Assembly: GCA_027563145.1 (NCBI GenBank)
Contig: CP071306.1
Span: forward strand, 1 to 64,000
DNA from: Halocatena halophila
Lineage (GTDB): Archaea > Halobacteriota > Halobacteria > Halobacteriales > Haloarculaceae
DNA length: 64,000 bases
Direction: 5' to 3'
Below, one piece after another: positions 54,107 through 63,706 of the stretch. Each line of letters starts with the position of its first letter. The stretch's first letter is position 1. The notes below the pieces were generated by a model. The model made no database searches. It was not told where the DNA came from and saw only the letters and a list, made by a program, of their open reading frames with translations. The position numbers and the translations under genes were made by a program.

Positions 54107-56452
54107 ATGGGTGGAGAGGACGGTCGGAGATCCCGCGATAGATCCACGGAACGGTCCGATTCGTGGGGGGAGCGATCCGATGAAGAGGAGTCGGATCCGG
54201 AACGATTTGTATTTGCTGCGGGCTCAGAGGAGGATTCGGAGAACGGTTTTTTCGACGAGCCCGATTCGGACCGACAGCGGTCGCGACCATCTTCCTCGAG
54301 TATCCAACCGGATGAGGACACTCCGGGATTCGACGTGCCCGAGGATCCGTCCACATCGGCTCCATCGAACGATTTTACGAATGAATTCGAGCCCGCTTCG
54401 TCGTCGGCCGACAGATCGGCTACAGACCGATCGCGGTCGAGAACGTCGGAGTGGACGACTGACCGTTCGGATGGCTCCTCACGTGATGTTTCTCGGCCAT
54501 CAGGGTCGATAACTGATCGGGGAACCGATCGTTCGGGTTCATCGGCCGGCGACAGTGGATTTGGATCTGGTACTGACCGATCGGACGATCGTTCGGGTTC
54601 ATCAGCCGGCGGCAGTGGATTTGGATCTGGTACTGACCGATCGGACGATCGTTCGGGTTCATCAGCCGGCGGCAGTGGATTTGGATCTGGTACTGATCGA
54701 TCGGACGATCGTTCGGGTTCATCAGCCGGCGGCGGTGGATTTGGATCGAGTTCTGACCGATCGGACGATCGTTCGGGTTCATCAGCCGGCGGCAGTGGAT
54801 TTGGATCGAGTACTGACCGATCGGACGATCGCTCGGGTTCATCAGCCGGCGGCGGTGGATTTGGATCTGATACTGACCGATCGGACGATCGCTCGGGTTC
54901 ATCAGCCGGCGGCGGTGGATTTGGATCGAGTTCTGACCGATCGGACGATCGTTCGGGTTCATCAGCCGGCGGCGGTGGATTTGGATCGAGTTCTGACCGA
55001 TCGGACGATCGTTCGGGGTCATCGGCCGGCGGCGGTGGATTTGGATCTGGAACTGATCGATCGGACGATCGTTCGGGGTCATTGGCCGGCGGCAGTGGAT
55101 TTGGATCTGGAACTGATCGATCGGACGATCGTTCGGGGTCATTGGCCGGCGGCGGTGGATTTGGATCTGGAACTGACCGATCGGACGATCGTTCGGGTTC
55201 ATCAGCCGGCGGCAGTGGATTTGGATCTGGAACTGACCGATCGGACGATCGTTCGGGTTCTGACAGGGGGGAAGGCTATAGCATGGACGACATGAGTCCA
55301 GCTACAAGCCCCACAGCACGCTCGTCGGATTCCGGGTCGAGCACCGACTGGGGAAGTGAAGACAGAACCTCAGACCCATCGGACTCGGAGTGGGTTGCAG
55401 ACGAAGATTCCAGCCCAGAGCCCCCTTCGGAATCGGAGCCATCAGATTCCGATGACCACGATCGACCGGAGCCTGTTTCGGATGTTCCCTGGAAACAGCG
55501 GGGATCAGGAAACCGCCAGTCCGACAGCGATGATGACGACCCCGAGGACGAACCTTCTGCCGAGCCGGAGTCGACAGCGTCCACCGCTACTACACCCACC
55601 CCAACGCCGAATTCGACTGGGAACGACGAATCAGCGCTTTCGGACGATCCGCGTCTGGAAGACGACGACATTGGTCCCGCACCCCCAGTTGCAGACGACG
55701 ATGAGGATTCGCTGGTACTGAGTGGTCCAACAGAAGACCAGGAAATGCCGCTGAGTGCCCACATCGAGGAGATGGTCCGACGGCTGCTCATCGTCGTCGT
55801 GGTAATGGCCCTCGTCAGTGCAGCCACGTTCCCGTACGCGAACGGCCTCATCAACTTCATCTGGGACTCCATCCTTGCGGCCGGAACGAGTGACCAGGTC
55901 AAACCTCGCGTGTTCCATCCGCTGTCGCTCGTGATGGCACGACTGAAGGTCGCAACGCTTGCTGGTCTCGTGATCGCCCTGCCAGTGTTTGTTTACGAGA
56001 CGTATCTGTTCATGCGTCCGGGGCTCTACCCGCGTGAACGGCGCTACTACATCGCCGCAATTCCGACCAGCCTCGTGCTCGCATCGGCTGGTGTGGCGTT
56101 CGCGTTCTATCTCGTCCTGCCACTGTTGTTTATTTACTTCCTGAACTACACGGAACAAACCGCCGACATCGCATTTGGACTCCAGGAGACGTTCGGCCTG
56201 ATGTTGCTGTTGATGGGATTTTTCGCAATCATCTTCCAGATTCCGCTGTTCATCATGCTCGCCGTCATGATGGGCGTGACGAGCCGAACGTGGCTCACGG
56301 ACCGACGCCTCTACTTCTGGGGTGCCTTCCTGGGGATTGCGTTCATCACCAACCCCGATCCGACAGGGATGGTTCCGATCATTGTGGCGCTCTCGATGGT
56401 GGTGTTGTTCGAGGGCACGCTGCTCTTGCTCAAGTGGACCGAGCGAGACTAA
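54107..56452 (+). CDS. tatC: Twin-arginine translocase TatC with long repeat-built N-terminus
   Basis: A 781-residue protein. Residues 1-540 are disordered and rich in Ser, Asp, Gly and Arg; about 145-385 comprise twelve 20-residue repeats (GSGTDRSDDRSGSSAGGSGF type). TatC proper is from about 547 (PLSAHIEEMVRRLLIVV) with six helices, YETYLFMRPGLYPRERRYY and the late FITNPDP. TatC recognises RR signal peptides. The many Tat substrates in this window depend on it. A second, larger haloarchaeal TatC is not in view. Confidence 0.92.
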   Translation: MGGEDGRRSRDRSTERSDSWGERSDEEESDPERFVFAAGSEEDSENGFFDEPDSDRQRSRPSSSSIQPDEDTPGFDVPEDPSTSAPSNDFTNEFEPASSSADRSATDRSRSRTSEWTTDRSDGSSRDVSRPSGSITDRGTDRSGSSAGDSGFGSGTDRSDDRSGSSAGGSGFGSGTDRSDDRSGSSAGGSGFGSGTDRSDDRSGSSAGGGGFGSSSDRSDDRSGSSAGGSGFGSSTDRSDDRSGSSAGGGGFGSDTDRSDDRSGSSAGGGGFGSSSDRSDDRSGSSAGGGGFGSSSDRSDDRSGSSAGGGGFGSGTDRSDDRSGSLAGGSGFGSGTDRSDDRSGSLAGGGGFGSGTDRSDDRSGSSAGGSGFGSGTDRSDDRSGSDRGEGYSMDDMSPATSPTARSSDSGSSTDWGSEDRTSDPSDSEWVADEDSSPEPPSESEPSDSDDHDRPEPVSDVPWKQRGSGNRQSDSDDDDPEDEPSAEPESTASTATTPTPTPNSTGNDESALSDDPRLEDDDIGPAPPVADDDEDSLVLSGPTEDQEMPLSAHIEEMVRRLLIVVVVMALVSAATFPYANGLINFIWDSILAAGTSDQVKPRVFHPLSLVMARLKVATLAGLVIALPVFVYETYLFMRPGLYPRERRYYIAAIPTSLVLASAGVAFAFYLVLPLLFIYFLNYTEQTADIAFGLQETFGLMLLLMGFFAIIFQIPLFIMLAVMMGVTSRTWLTDRRLYFWGAFLGIAFITNPDPTGMVPIIVALSMVVLFEGTLLLLKWTERD
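54541..55260 (+). repeat. Twelve 60-bp tandem repeats inside tatC
   Basis: Exactly twelve 60-bp units in register, each beginning TCATCAGCCGG-like sequence, then GGTTTGGATCTGG and GATCGGACGATCG. Units differ at a few positions, some silent and some changing Gly/Ser, Thr/Ser or Ser/Leu. A partial unit (GATCGTTCGGGTTC) precedes the first. Near-identity over 720 bp points to recent amplification or gene conversion. Confidence 0.95.
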
Positions 56453-56500
56453 TCGGACAGTCGAAATACAATTGGGCCACCGGCTCCGCTAGTCCGATCA

Positions 56501-57118
56501 ATGGCGACCGTCCTTTTGCTCAGACACGGCCGAACGGCGTGGAACGCGAATCGTCAGCTCCAGGGGTGGGCTCCAGTGCAACTCGACGATCGTGGCCGAG
56601 AACAGGCACGCAATGTGGGAACGTTTCTCGCATCGACAGACAGATACGCTGTCGATCGGATCGTCCACTCTGATCTTGCCCGAACGCAAGAAACGACAGC
56701 ACTCATCACTGCATCGCTCAGTGTGCCCACACGCGCCGACAGCGCGTTTCGAGAGCGAGACATGGGTGTCTACCAGGGCCTCTCCTACGACGATGTGGAC
56801 GAGCGATTTCCAGCGTTTGCGCTCGGCAGATCCGGCGTGGACGCTGCCGATCGAACACCCGAAAGCGGCGAAAGCTACCGAGCGCTCCAATCGAGGGTCC
56901 GTGAGGGATGGAACGATCTCCTGGCGTCGCTCGATCCAGAAGAGTGTGTTCTTCTCGTCAGCCACGGCGGCCCGATCAAAACGATTCTGGGTGAGATTCA
57001 ATCGCAGCCACTGGAGAACGCCCTCGTTGAAGGCTCACCACGGAACTGTGCACTCTGTGAAATCGCGGTCGAATCCGAGCCAACGATCGTTCGACGTGAC
57101 GTGCGTCCCTGGGAGTGA
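56501..57118 (+). CDS. Histidine phosphatase family protein (phosphoglycerate mutase-like)
   Basis: A 205-residue branch 1 histidine phosphatase. The catalytic RHG triad motif is LLRHGRTAWN (Arg8, His9), with Arg61 (HSDLARTQET), Glu85 (FRERDMG) and a second His in LLVSHGGPIK. Lacks the longer C-terminus of cofactor-dependent mutases, so a broad phosphatase is more likely. It lies 48 bp after tatC on the same strand. Confidence 0.88.
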   Translation: MATVLLLRHGRTAWNANRQLQGWAPVQLDDRGREQARNVGTFLASTDRYAVDRIVHSDLARTQETTALITASLSVPTRADSAFRERDMGVYQGLSYDDVDERFPAFALGRSGVDAADRTPESGESYRALQSRVREGWNDLLASLDPEECVLLVSHGGPIKTILGEIQSQPLENALVEGSPRNCALCEIAVESEPTIVRRDVRPWE

Positions 57119-57125
57119 TCGACGG

Positions 57126-58184
57126 TCACGACGGCGATTCAACGGTGATCGTCTCTTCGACCGGATCAACCGTCACTGGCGCACCGATTGGTAGCGGCGC
57201 GACAGGTGTGGTGTGACCCCAGTCTAGTCCACAGACCACTGGTGCCGATGGATTGTATCGCTCGATCTCCTCAATGATCGCGGTGCGGACCTGTCGGCGA
57301 TACGCTCGTTGCTGGGCGGCTGGGGGCTGTTTGAGAAAGCTCTGGCCTGGGATGCGCCCGACGATAACGCCGGCAAATCGCTCTAAGAGGCCACGCTCAC
57401 CCATCGAGAGCAGCGTCGCCCTGACGGTCGTGGGCGAGGGAAGGTCCTCGGCAGTTTCGAGTGCCAATATGGCACCGTCGATCGTCTCTGGCTCTGGAAC
57501 GCAGCGATCAGCAGCGAGCCGCCATTTGACGATCGATTGATTGCCACCCCAGAGTGGGCCTGACACGCGCTTGTTAGCGCCTGCCCACTGCCAGCCGTCG
57601 TTCGAACGGTAGGCGGGAGACGTTTCTAGCGCGGCGGGATCCTCCCAGTCAGCGGGCTCGTCGGTCCATCTCGTACTGGGCGCTATCGTCCCGAGCGAGG
57701 AGTCAAATACAGCCCGACGACAGTATTGTTCGGTGTACGCTGGTAGTTCACCGGGAACGGCGATCTCATTGAGCAGCTGCCCGCCAGTAAACGAGATCAC
57801 ACCCGCCGCAAACAGTTCGAGCGAGAGATTCGTGTTGTCGCTCATCCCGAAAAACCGCGTCGGGTTGGCAGCCAACAGCCCGTGGTCGAGATGCGCACAG
57901 ATCCGGAGCTGGTCCCACCCGCCAATAGTTGCGAAGACAGCGCTGATCTCCGGATCGCTGAATGCAGCGTGAATATCCGCCGCCCGTGCGCGTGGATTTC
58001 TCGAGAGAAATTCAGTTCCCTGTCGAGCGGTCGGGAAGACAACCGGCTCCAGCGAAAAGACGGTTTTGAGGCGCTCAAGCGCCAGTTCGAACACGTGTGG
58101 ATGTTCGTGTGCGCCACCACTCGATGGAGCAACGACGGCAACTCGATCGCCGGGTGCTACCGCTGGCGGAAGCTGCATTTCCAT
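57126..58184 (-). CDS. S66 family peptidase (LD-carboxypeptidase-like)
   Basis: A 352-residue S66 serine peptidase. The nucleophile is Ser115 in FFGMSDNTNLS, and the acid/base residues lie in ILALETAEDLPSP (Glu) and DWGHTTP (His). In bacteria S66 enzymes trim murein peptides; archaea lack murein, and microcin C7 immunity-type (MccF-like) deacylation of peptide-nucleotides is another family role. The substrate here is unknown. Confidence 0.85.
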   Translation of the reverse strand: MEMQLPPAVAPGDRVAVVAPSSGGAHEHPHVFELALERLKTVFSLEPVVFPTARQGTEFLSRNPRARAADIHAAFSDPEISAVFATIGGWDQLRICAHLDHGLLAANPTRFFGMSDNTNLSLELFAAGVISFTGGQLLNEIAVPGELPAYTEQYCRRAVFDSSLGTIAPSTRWTDEPADWEDPAALETSPAYRSNDGWQWAGANKRVSGPLWGGNQSIVKWRLAADRCVPEPETIDGAILALETAEDLPSPTTVRATLLSMGERGLLERFAGVIVGRIPGQSFLKQPPAAQQRAYRRQVRTAIIEEIERYNPSAPVVCGLDWGHTTPVAPLPIGAPVTVDPVEETITVESPS

Positions 58185-58237
58185 GCCATCTTCTGAGAAC
58201 GGTGACTGGAAATAATTTCGTGAACTGTGCTATCTAT

Positions 58238-58561
58238 TCAGAACAACGTTGCGCCCGCTGTGACGGTACTGTCCGGTCTGAGGAGAATTACCTCGCCGTT
58301 ATCATCGGGCACGCCAACGGTCAACACCTCCGAGGTGAATCCAGCGATCGTGATGGGGTCGAGATTGGTGGCACACAACAGCTGTGTCCCAACCAACGAT
58401 TGCGGGTCGTACTGATGGCCGAGTTGGGCAGCCGACTGGACGGTTTCGTCGCCGATATCGATCCAGAGTTTCATCATCGCCTCCTTGTTCGTCTCCGGAA
58501 ATGGCTCTGCGCGCGTCACATCACCGACTTGCAATCGAACGTCGAATGGAGAATCCACCAT
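58238..58561 (-). CDS. CsaA-like tRNA-binding domain protein
   Basis: A 107-residue OB-fold protein: FDVRLQVGDVTRAEPFPETNK, KLWIDIGDE and LLCATNLDPITIAGFTSEVLTVGVPD. It resembles CsaA and the C-terminal domain of methionyl-tRNA synthetase (EMAP/Arc1p type), which bind tRNA as dimers. Here it is stand-alone; in archaea the separate domain is common. Start at 58561 (MVDSPFDVRLQVGD) preferred. Confidence 0.85.
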   Translation of the reverse strand: MVDSPFDVRLQVGDVTRAEPFPETNKEAMMKLWIDIGDETVQSAAQLGHQYDPQSLVGTQLLCATNLDPITIAGFTSEVLTVGVPDDNGEVILLRPDSTVTAGATLF

Positions 58562-58609
58562 TACTGCAAACGGAGCTGCAGGCTCGCACAAAACCGTTCC
58601 GGTATCGGT

Positions 58610-59470
58610 TCATTCACCAGTGGGATACTCCGCGTCGAAGACGTTCTCGACGACCGGTTCGCTGTCAGTAGCTGGACTGACGCTGCCGGTTTGATACCCC
58701 TCGAGATCGAGCGTCACGTGCTCGAAACCAAGCTCGGTGAGTTTCTCGCGTGCGGCCGCGATGAACGACGGATCGAGTGCATCTTCGAGTTCGTCTGGGC
58801 CAACTTCGATGCGAGCCAGTCCATCGTGATCACGAACGCGAAACTGCTCGAATCCCCAGTTGCGAACGAGCGATTCCGCACGTTCGATCCGCGAAAGCTT
58901 GGATTCGGTCACTTCGATTCCAGTCGGAATTCGCGAGGAAAGACACGCCATAGCGGGCTTATCTGCAACAGAGAGACCATACTCCTTGGCGATAGATCGC
59001 ACGTCTGCTTTGTCGATGTCGTGGTCGAGCAGCGGTGAGTACACCTCAAGCTCGGCTACGGCACGCAATCCCGGTCGGTGACCCTCACCGGGATCGGAGG
59101 CGTTCGTCCCATCACAGACCGTCTCAATGCCCAGTTCGCGAGCGGTTTCGTACATCTTCGAGAGCCGCATCGTTCGGCAGTGATAACACCGTTCGTCGTC
59201 GTTTTCGACGAACGCCGGATTGTCGAGCTCGGAGAACTCGACGATCTCGTGGCGAATACCGATCTCCTCGGCGACGGCGATCGCGTCTGCGAGCTCTTCG
59301 CGAGGAAGCGTCTCGCTCTTTGCGGTGCACGCTACCGCCTTGTCTCCGAGCGCATCGTCGGCAAGCGCAGCGACGACGCTCGAATCCACGCCGCCAGAGA
59401 AGGCAACGAGCACGCTGTCCCGACTCGCGAGCGACTCACGAGCCGCGGCGACTGTTTCCGCAGAGTGCAT
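58610..59470 (-). CDS. larE: Sulfur-insertion enzyme LarE
   Basis: A 286-residue LarE. The PP-loop ATP motif is VAFSGGVDSS (22-31). Cys176 in ACLSSRIPTG corresponds to the sacrificial Cys176 of L. plantarum LarE, which donates sulfur in nickel-pincer cofactor synthesis. CYHC (95-98) suggests an added metal site; some LarE homologues instead carry an Fe-S cluster. LarB, LarC or the racemase are not seen in this window. Confidence 0.9.
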   Translation of the reverse strand: MHSAETVAAARESLASRDSVLVAFSGGVDSSVVAALADDALGDKAVACTAKSETLPREELADAIAVAEEIGIRHEIVEFSELDNPAFVENDDERCYHCRTMRLSKMYETARELGIETVCDGTNASDPGEGHRPGLRAVAELEVYSPLLDHDIDKADVRSIAKEYGLSVADKPAMACLSSRIPTGIEVTESKLSRIERAESLVRNWGFEQFRVRDHDGLARIEVGPDELEDALDPSFIAAAREKLTELGFEHVTLDLEGYQTGSVSPATDSEPVVENVFDAEYPTGE

Positions 59471-59568
59471 AGTTTGCCAACGGTTTCACGGTCAAAAAGA
59501 CCGTTGCCCTCGCCGGTCCGTGTCGGCGAGCGGTGCAGTTTTCCCTTTCGCTGACGAGAACCCTACCA

Positions 59569-61581
59569 ATGGAACTGGAGTCCGTTCCGGGGATTGGCGA
59601 GCGAACCGCCGAACAGCTCGCAACGCTCGATGACCCTGAGCGAGCACTCCGAACCGGTGACGTGTTGACGATTGCCTCGGCACCAGCGATTTCGGAGGGA
59701 CGAGCAGCCCGTCTGGCACGGAATGCGATTCGCCAGCAACACGACGATACCGATCCCTGCCTTCGAACCGAACGGGCACAGTCACTGTACGATGGGGCGC
59801 TGGAACTCCTCCAGGAGGGCGCGGTGACCGAATATGCCACCAGACGACTCGAAACCATCTATCCAAGCTGTTCACGAACACGAATCGAGGAAGTGCGATC
59901 GTTCGTAACCCAGGCGATCGATCGCGACCCGGATCCGGCCGTTCGATCAGCACTCGAGTCCGTCGCACCGCTGTCACAGCCGGCCAATGTGACGGTCAGA
60001 GACCGCTGTCTGGCGACTGCATCGCCTGAAAAACACGCCAAAGCCAGCAAAAACGTTCCCGAACTCTCGATTGAACGAGTCGAGGACACACGTGAACTTT
60101 CTGATCTCGCCAGGGGCTACTCGACGGTGATCGCGCTCGATGAGTCATTTGCTGGACTGGATCTCCCAGACGGCGTTCGTGTAGAGCCAGACGCCATCGA
60201 ACGAATCGAGACCGTCGTTCCCGAACGGTTGCTGGTGCTGTTTGGAACGAATCAGGAGCGTATCCGCGCGGCGATGGCCGTTCACGAGCGTGCCGGTCTC
60301 GATCGACCCTGCTCGTTCGAGACGCTCAGGTCTGCACTCGACCGACTCGATGCAGAAGGTTCGATCGTCGGAGACGATCGGCTCACTGAGCTCACAGCTG
60401 CACTGGACGATCTTGAGGTGGTCGTCTCTCGGGCAGAGACGCTTGCCAACGAACGGCTCCGGGGCGTAATGGAAGACCGAGACGTGACGATCGAAGGTGC
60501 AGATCTGCTCTCACTTGCCGAACAGGGCGCGCGCGTTGAGCGCTTGCTCGAACGGGAACTGAACGACGCGTTTGAGGAGGCAATCGAGCTAGCACGATCG
60601 ATACTCCGCGAGCATGTCCCACTCGAGACGGTCACCGACCAGACCGAGCGAGTGTTTCCGGACGATCCAACGTTCCCGGTTGCACGCAACGAGCGGGCGC
60701 TCTCACAGCTCATGACCGAACTGCGCGCCGCCAAAGTCCAACACGCCGCCGAGCAAAAAGCACAGCTAGCGTCCACGCTCCAGTCGTTCGTCGAGCCGGC
60801 AGAACTAATGATCGAACGAGCCCTCGACCTTGATGTCGAGCTTGCAATCGCCAGATTCTATGATCGATACGACTGCACGATGCCCGAGATCGTGTACGAC
60901 GGCGACGGAGACGTTGGTGTGTCGATCGAAGCCGGTCGCTCTCCGCTACTCGATCTGCCGTACGAAGCCGTCGAATCGGTGTCGTATGCGGTAAGTGGCA
61001 CTGCAATTCTCTCGGGAGTAAACAGTGGTGGGAAAACGTCGCTGCTTGATCTCGTTGGGCTCGTCGTAATCCTGGCACAGATGGGTCTCCCGGTACCCGC
61101 CAGTGCTGCACGCATCGAGCTGTTTGATGCGATATACTACCAGGAAAAGAGCCAGGGAACGCTCGATGCAGGCGCGTTCGAGGCGACGCTCCGATCATTT
61201 GGCGAACTGCTCGATGATGCTGGTACGCAGTTGGTGCTGGTCGATGAACTCGAGAGCATCACCGAACCGGGAGCAAGTGCAACCATCATCGCTGGCATCC
61301 TCGATGCCCTGAATGACAGAGCGGCTACCGGCGTGTTCGTCTCGCATCTCGCCGCCGAAATTCGAACAGCGTGCGAACAACCCGTACAGATCGATGGCAT
61401 TCAGGCCAGAGGACTCGTCGATGGTGAACTCGAGGTAGATCGAACGCCGATCAAAGACACGATCGCTCGCTCTACACCCGAACTCATCGTCGAAAAGCTC
61501 GCAACTGATGAGCGTGCTCCGTCGAGGTCATTTTACACGTCATTGCTGAGCGCCTTCGACGATAACGGTGATCCCAAGTGA
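59569..61581 (+). CDS. MutS-related ATPase with N-terminal HhH
   Basis: A 670-residue archaeal MutS-related protein. A helix-hairpin-helix opens (LESVPGIGERTAEQLATL), followed by a long helical region (lever and clamp-like) and a MutS ATPase domain: Walker A SGVNSGGKTSL at about 483-493 and Walker B QLVLVDELES. The mismatch-binding domain I is absent, as in the MutS2/MutS5-like group. A role in recombination or DNA junction processing is inferred. The start at 59569 begins directly with the HhH. Confidence 0.85.
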   Translation: MELESVPGIGERTAEQLATLDDPERALRTGDVLTIASAPAISEGRAARLARNAIRQQHDDTDPCLRTERAQSLYDGALELLQEGAVTEYATRRLETIYPSCSRTRIEEVRSFVTQAIDRDPDPAVRSALESVAPLSQPANVTVRDRCLATASPEKHAKASKNVPELSIERVEDTRELSDLARGYSTVIALDESFAGLDLPDGVRVEPDAIERIETVVPERLLVLFGTNQERIRAAMAVHERAGLDRPCSFETLRSALDRLDAEGSIVGDDRLTELTAALDDLEVVVSRAETLANERLRGVMEDRDVTIEGADLLSLAEQGARVERLLERELNDAFEEAIELARSILREHVPLETVTDQTERVFPDDPTFPVARNERALSQLMTELRAAKVQHAAEQKAQLASTLQSFVEPAELMIERALDLDVELAIARFYDRYDCTMPEIVYDGDGDVGVSIEAGRSPLLDLPYEAVESVSYAVSGTAILSGVNSGGKTSLLDLVGLVVILAQMGLPVPASAARIELFDAIYYQEKSQGTLDAGAFEATLRSFGELLDDAGTQLVLVDELESITEPGASATIIAGILDALNDRAATGVFVSHLAAEIRTACEQPVQIDGIQARGLVDGELEVDRTPIKDTIARSTPELIVEKLATDERAPSRSFYTSLLSAFDDNGDPK

Positions 61582-61643
61582 ACTGTCCGGCGTGTCAGAA
61601 CTGGCGATTATGTGGCCACCGAGTGTAGTGCTCCGACGACGCA

Positions 61644-62951
61644 ATGGAACGAGAAACGTGGGTGTCACGCGATGGCTTCATTCTGGCGGCGATCGGAAGT
61701 GCCGTTGGTCTGGGAAATATCTGGCGCTTTCCCTGGTTGACGGCGGACAACGGGGGGAGCGCATTTCTGGTTGCATATCTCGTGGCCATCTTCGTCGTTG
61801 GCATTCCCGGGTTGATGGTCTCGTTCGTGATCGGTCGGCGTTCGAAGCGCAATCCCGTTGGTGCGTTTCGCACGCTCGCTGGAGGCACACACTGGAACAT
61901 CCTCGGCGGACTCTGTCTGGTTACGTCGCTCGTTTTGCTTTCGTTTTACACGGTTGTTGGTGGTTGGGTGGTCCGGTACGTGCTCGAATCGATAACTGGT
62001 GGCTACTTCCACGATCCAGCGAGTCATTTTTCGGCAATTGCCTTTGGTATGCCTGCGTTTTTCTTCCAGCTCGTATTCCTGTTCATCACGGGCGCGATCG
62101 TCACCGTCGGCGTCCAGCGAGGAATCGAATCGACGACGCGGCTGTTGACGCCAGCAATTGTCGTGTTCCTGGGTGGTCTTGCAATCTGGACCTGGATCCG
62201 TGCACCAGCAAGCCCGGGATACGACTTCTATCTTGGATTCGATGGAACGTACTTCACCCAGAACTACCTCTCGGTGATTGGGGCCGCCTCGGGACAGGCG
62301 CTGTTTTCGCTCTCAATTGGCAGCGGAACAATGATCACCTACGCGTCGTATCTCGGCGAGGATCGGTCGTTGCTCGCCGACGGATCGATCATCGCGATCG
62401 TCAATCTCGGAATCGGACTGCTCGCTGGTCTCGTCGTCTTTCCGCTGTTGTTCACCGTCGTCGGAGAGCCAACCGGTGGCGGGCCCGGTGCGTTGTTCGT
62501 TAGCCTTGCGGGGGCGTTCGGAACCCTGCCGGGTGGCAGAATCATCGGCGTTGCGTTCTATCTCACCGTTTTCTTTGCGGCCCTATCTAGTGCAATTTCG
62601 ATTCTAGAGATGCCCGTTGCCTATTTCGTTGACGAACACGGACTCTCTCGACCGACCGCAACCGCCGTGTTGACGGCACTGCTCGTCGTCACGGGCGGTG
62701 TCAACGCATTCAACGAATCGTTGTTCGACTTTGTCGCCGGACCGCTGGTGAGCCAGCTCCTTACGCTTGGCTTGCTTGGGTTCATGCTGTATGCGGCCTG
62801 GGTGCTCGGCGATGAGAGCACAGCGGAGTTCAAAGCCGGTGCCGGACCGCTCTCCGATCTTGTGGCAACCCCGTGGCGGCTCATCGTGGGAACGTTGTTG
62901 CCGCTGTTTCTGTTGCTCTCGATTCTCTCAACGCTCGCATCAATGGTGTGA
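61644..62951 (+). CDS. SNF-family sodium-dependent transporter
   Basis: A 435-residue membrane protein with about eleven helices. The signature TM1 region GSAVGLGNIWRFPWL and GGSAFLVAY includes the Na+ and substrate-binding unwound segment of LeuT-type NSS transporters. It likely imports an amino acid or related compound with Na+, favoured in high salt. Not near other transport genes. Confidence 0.9.
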   Translation: MERETWVSRDGFILAAIGSAVGLGNIWRFPWLTADNGGSAFLVAYLVAIFVVGIPGLMVSFVIGRRSKRNPVGAFRTLAGGTHWNILGGLCLVTSLVLLSFYTVVGGWVVRYVLESITGGYFHDPASHFSAIAFGMPAFFFQLVFLFITGAIVTVGVQRGIESTTRLLTPAIVVFLGGLAIWTWIRAPASPGYDFYLGFDGTYFTQNYLSVIGAASGQALFSLSIGSGTMITYASYLGEDRSLLADGSIIAIVNLGIGLLAGLVVFPLLFTVVGEPTGGGPGALFVSLAGAFGTLPGGRIIGVAFYLTVFFAALSSAISILEMPVAYFVDEHGLSRPTATAVLTALLVVTGGVNAFNESLFDFVAGPLVSQLLTLGLLGFMLYAAWVLGDESTAEFKAGAGPLSDLVATPWRLIVGTLLPLFLLLSILSTLASMV

Positions 62952-62953
62952 AC

Positions 62954-63616
62954 TCACCACTCGTTGCAAAACTCCTGTGAGGCGTACACCCGGTCGTTGG
63001 TGATGTACACTCCCACTCCCTCAACATCCCACCGAGCGGTGAGCAGATTCTTACGATGGCCGCTGGAGTTCATCCAGCCACGCGTGATTCGGTTGGCCAC
63101 TTGCTCGGCGGTCGTCGCCCTCGGCGTCGTCACATATGCCAGATTCTCGCCGACCCCCTTACACCGTCTTGGAAACAGCGACCCAAACCTGTCGCTGGGA
63201 CCGGCACCCTCCGGTGAGGTGTGATTAAAATACCCCCGAGTCGCCATATCGTAGCTGTGGCGCCGACCGATCGATTCGATTTCCTGGTCGTAGGCCACGC
63301 TACTACGATCGTGTCTGTCTCGTATCGTATTCGTCTGGGCGTGAATCTCCATGGCGATTTCCGAGGAATTCAGTGATCCATTCGCCGTCGATTCTCTGGG
63401 ATCTTCCGTCGTAACCGAAGGAGTGTCATCGAGCGGAAACTCGAGCAACAGTGGAATGTCAGGAAGTGGTTCGGGTGTTTCGATCGCACCGATCTGTTCG
63501 GTGTCCACCGTGAGCAGTCCCAATGAAACCGCCACTGACAGGAGCAGATACACGACCAGAACGACGTACAGTACGCGAACGAACGTGCGTACACCCCGGC
63601 CGATCAATTCCCCCAT
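62954..63616 (-). CDS. CAP-domain protein, membrane anchored
   Basis: A 220-residue protein. A hydrophobic N-terminal anchor (VLYVVLVVYLLLSVAVSLGLL, residues 15-35) places the rest outside. The CAP domain has the conserved His/Glu/Glu/His set: RRHSYDMATRGYFNHTSPEG, GVGENLAY and the second His in NSSGHRKNLL. CAP (SCP/PR1) domains bind lipids or Ca2+ or cleave proteins; role unknown here. It converges with the SNF gene by 2 bp. Confidence 0.88.
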   Translation of the reverse strand: MGELIGRGVRTFVRVLYVVLVVYLLLSVAVSLGLLTVDTEQIGAIETPEPLPDIPLLLEFPLDDTPSVTTEDPRESTANGSLNSSEIAMEIHAQTNTIRDRHDRSSVAYDQEIESIGRRHSYDMATRGYFNHTSPEGAGPSDRFGSLFPRRCKGVGENLAYVTTPRATTAEQVANRITRGWMNSSGHRKNLLTARWDVEGVGVYITNDRVYASQEFCNEW

Positions 63617-63706
63617 GCTATGGTGGGTTCTCCGCCCACCGACTTTATTCCTCGCAGATTTAGTTGGATAATAATTGGGTCGTGAATGGGGTGTTCGAAT
63701 CTGTAT

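Noticed and set aside
54541..55260. CRISPR-like look of regular 60-bp repeats
   Set aside because: The units are contiguous with no unique spacers and are translated within tatC, so this is a coding minisatellite.
54420..55295. Alternative-frame repeat proteins over the 60-bp array, on both strands
   Set aside because: The 60-bp period keeps all frames open. Only the plus frame continues into TatC and has a start codon with promoter; the others are by-products of the repeat.
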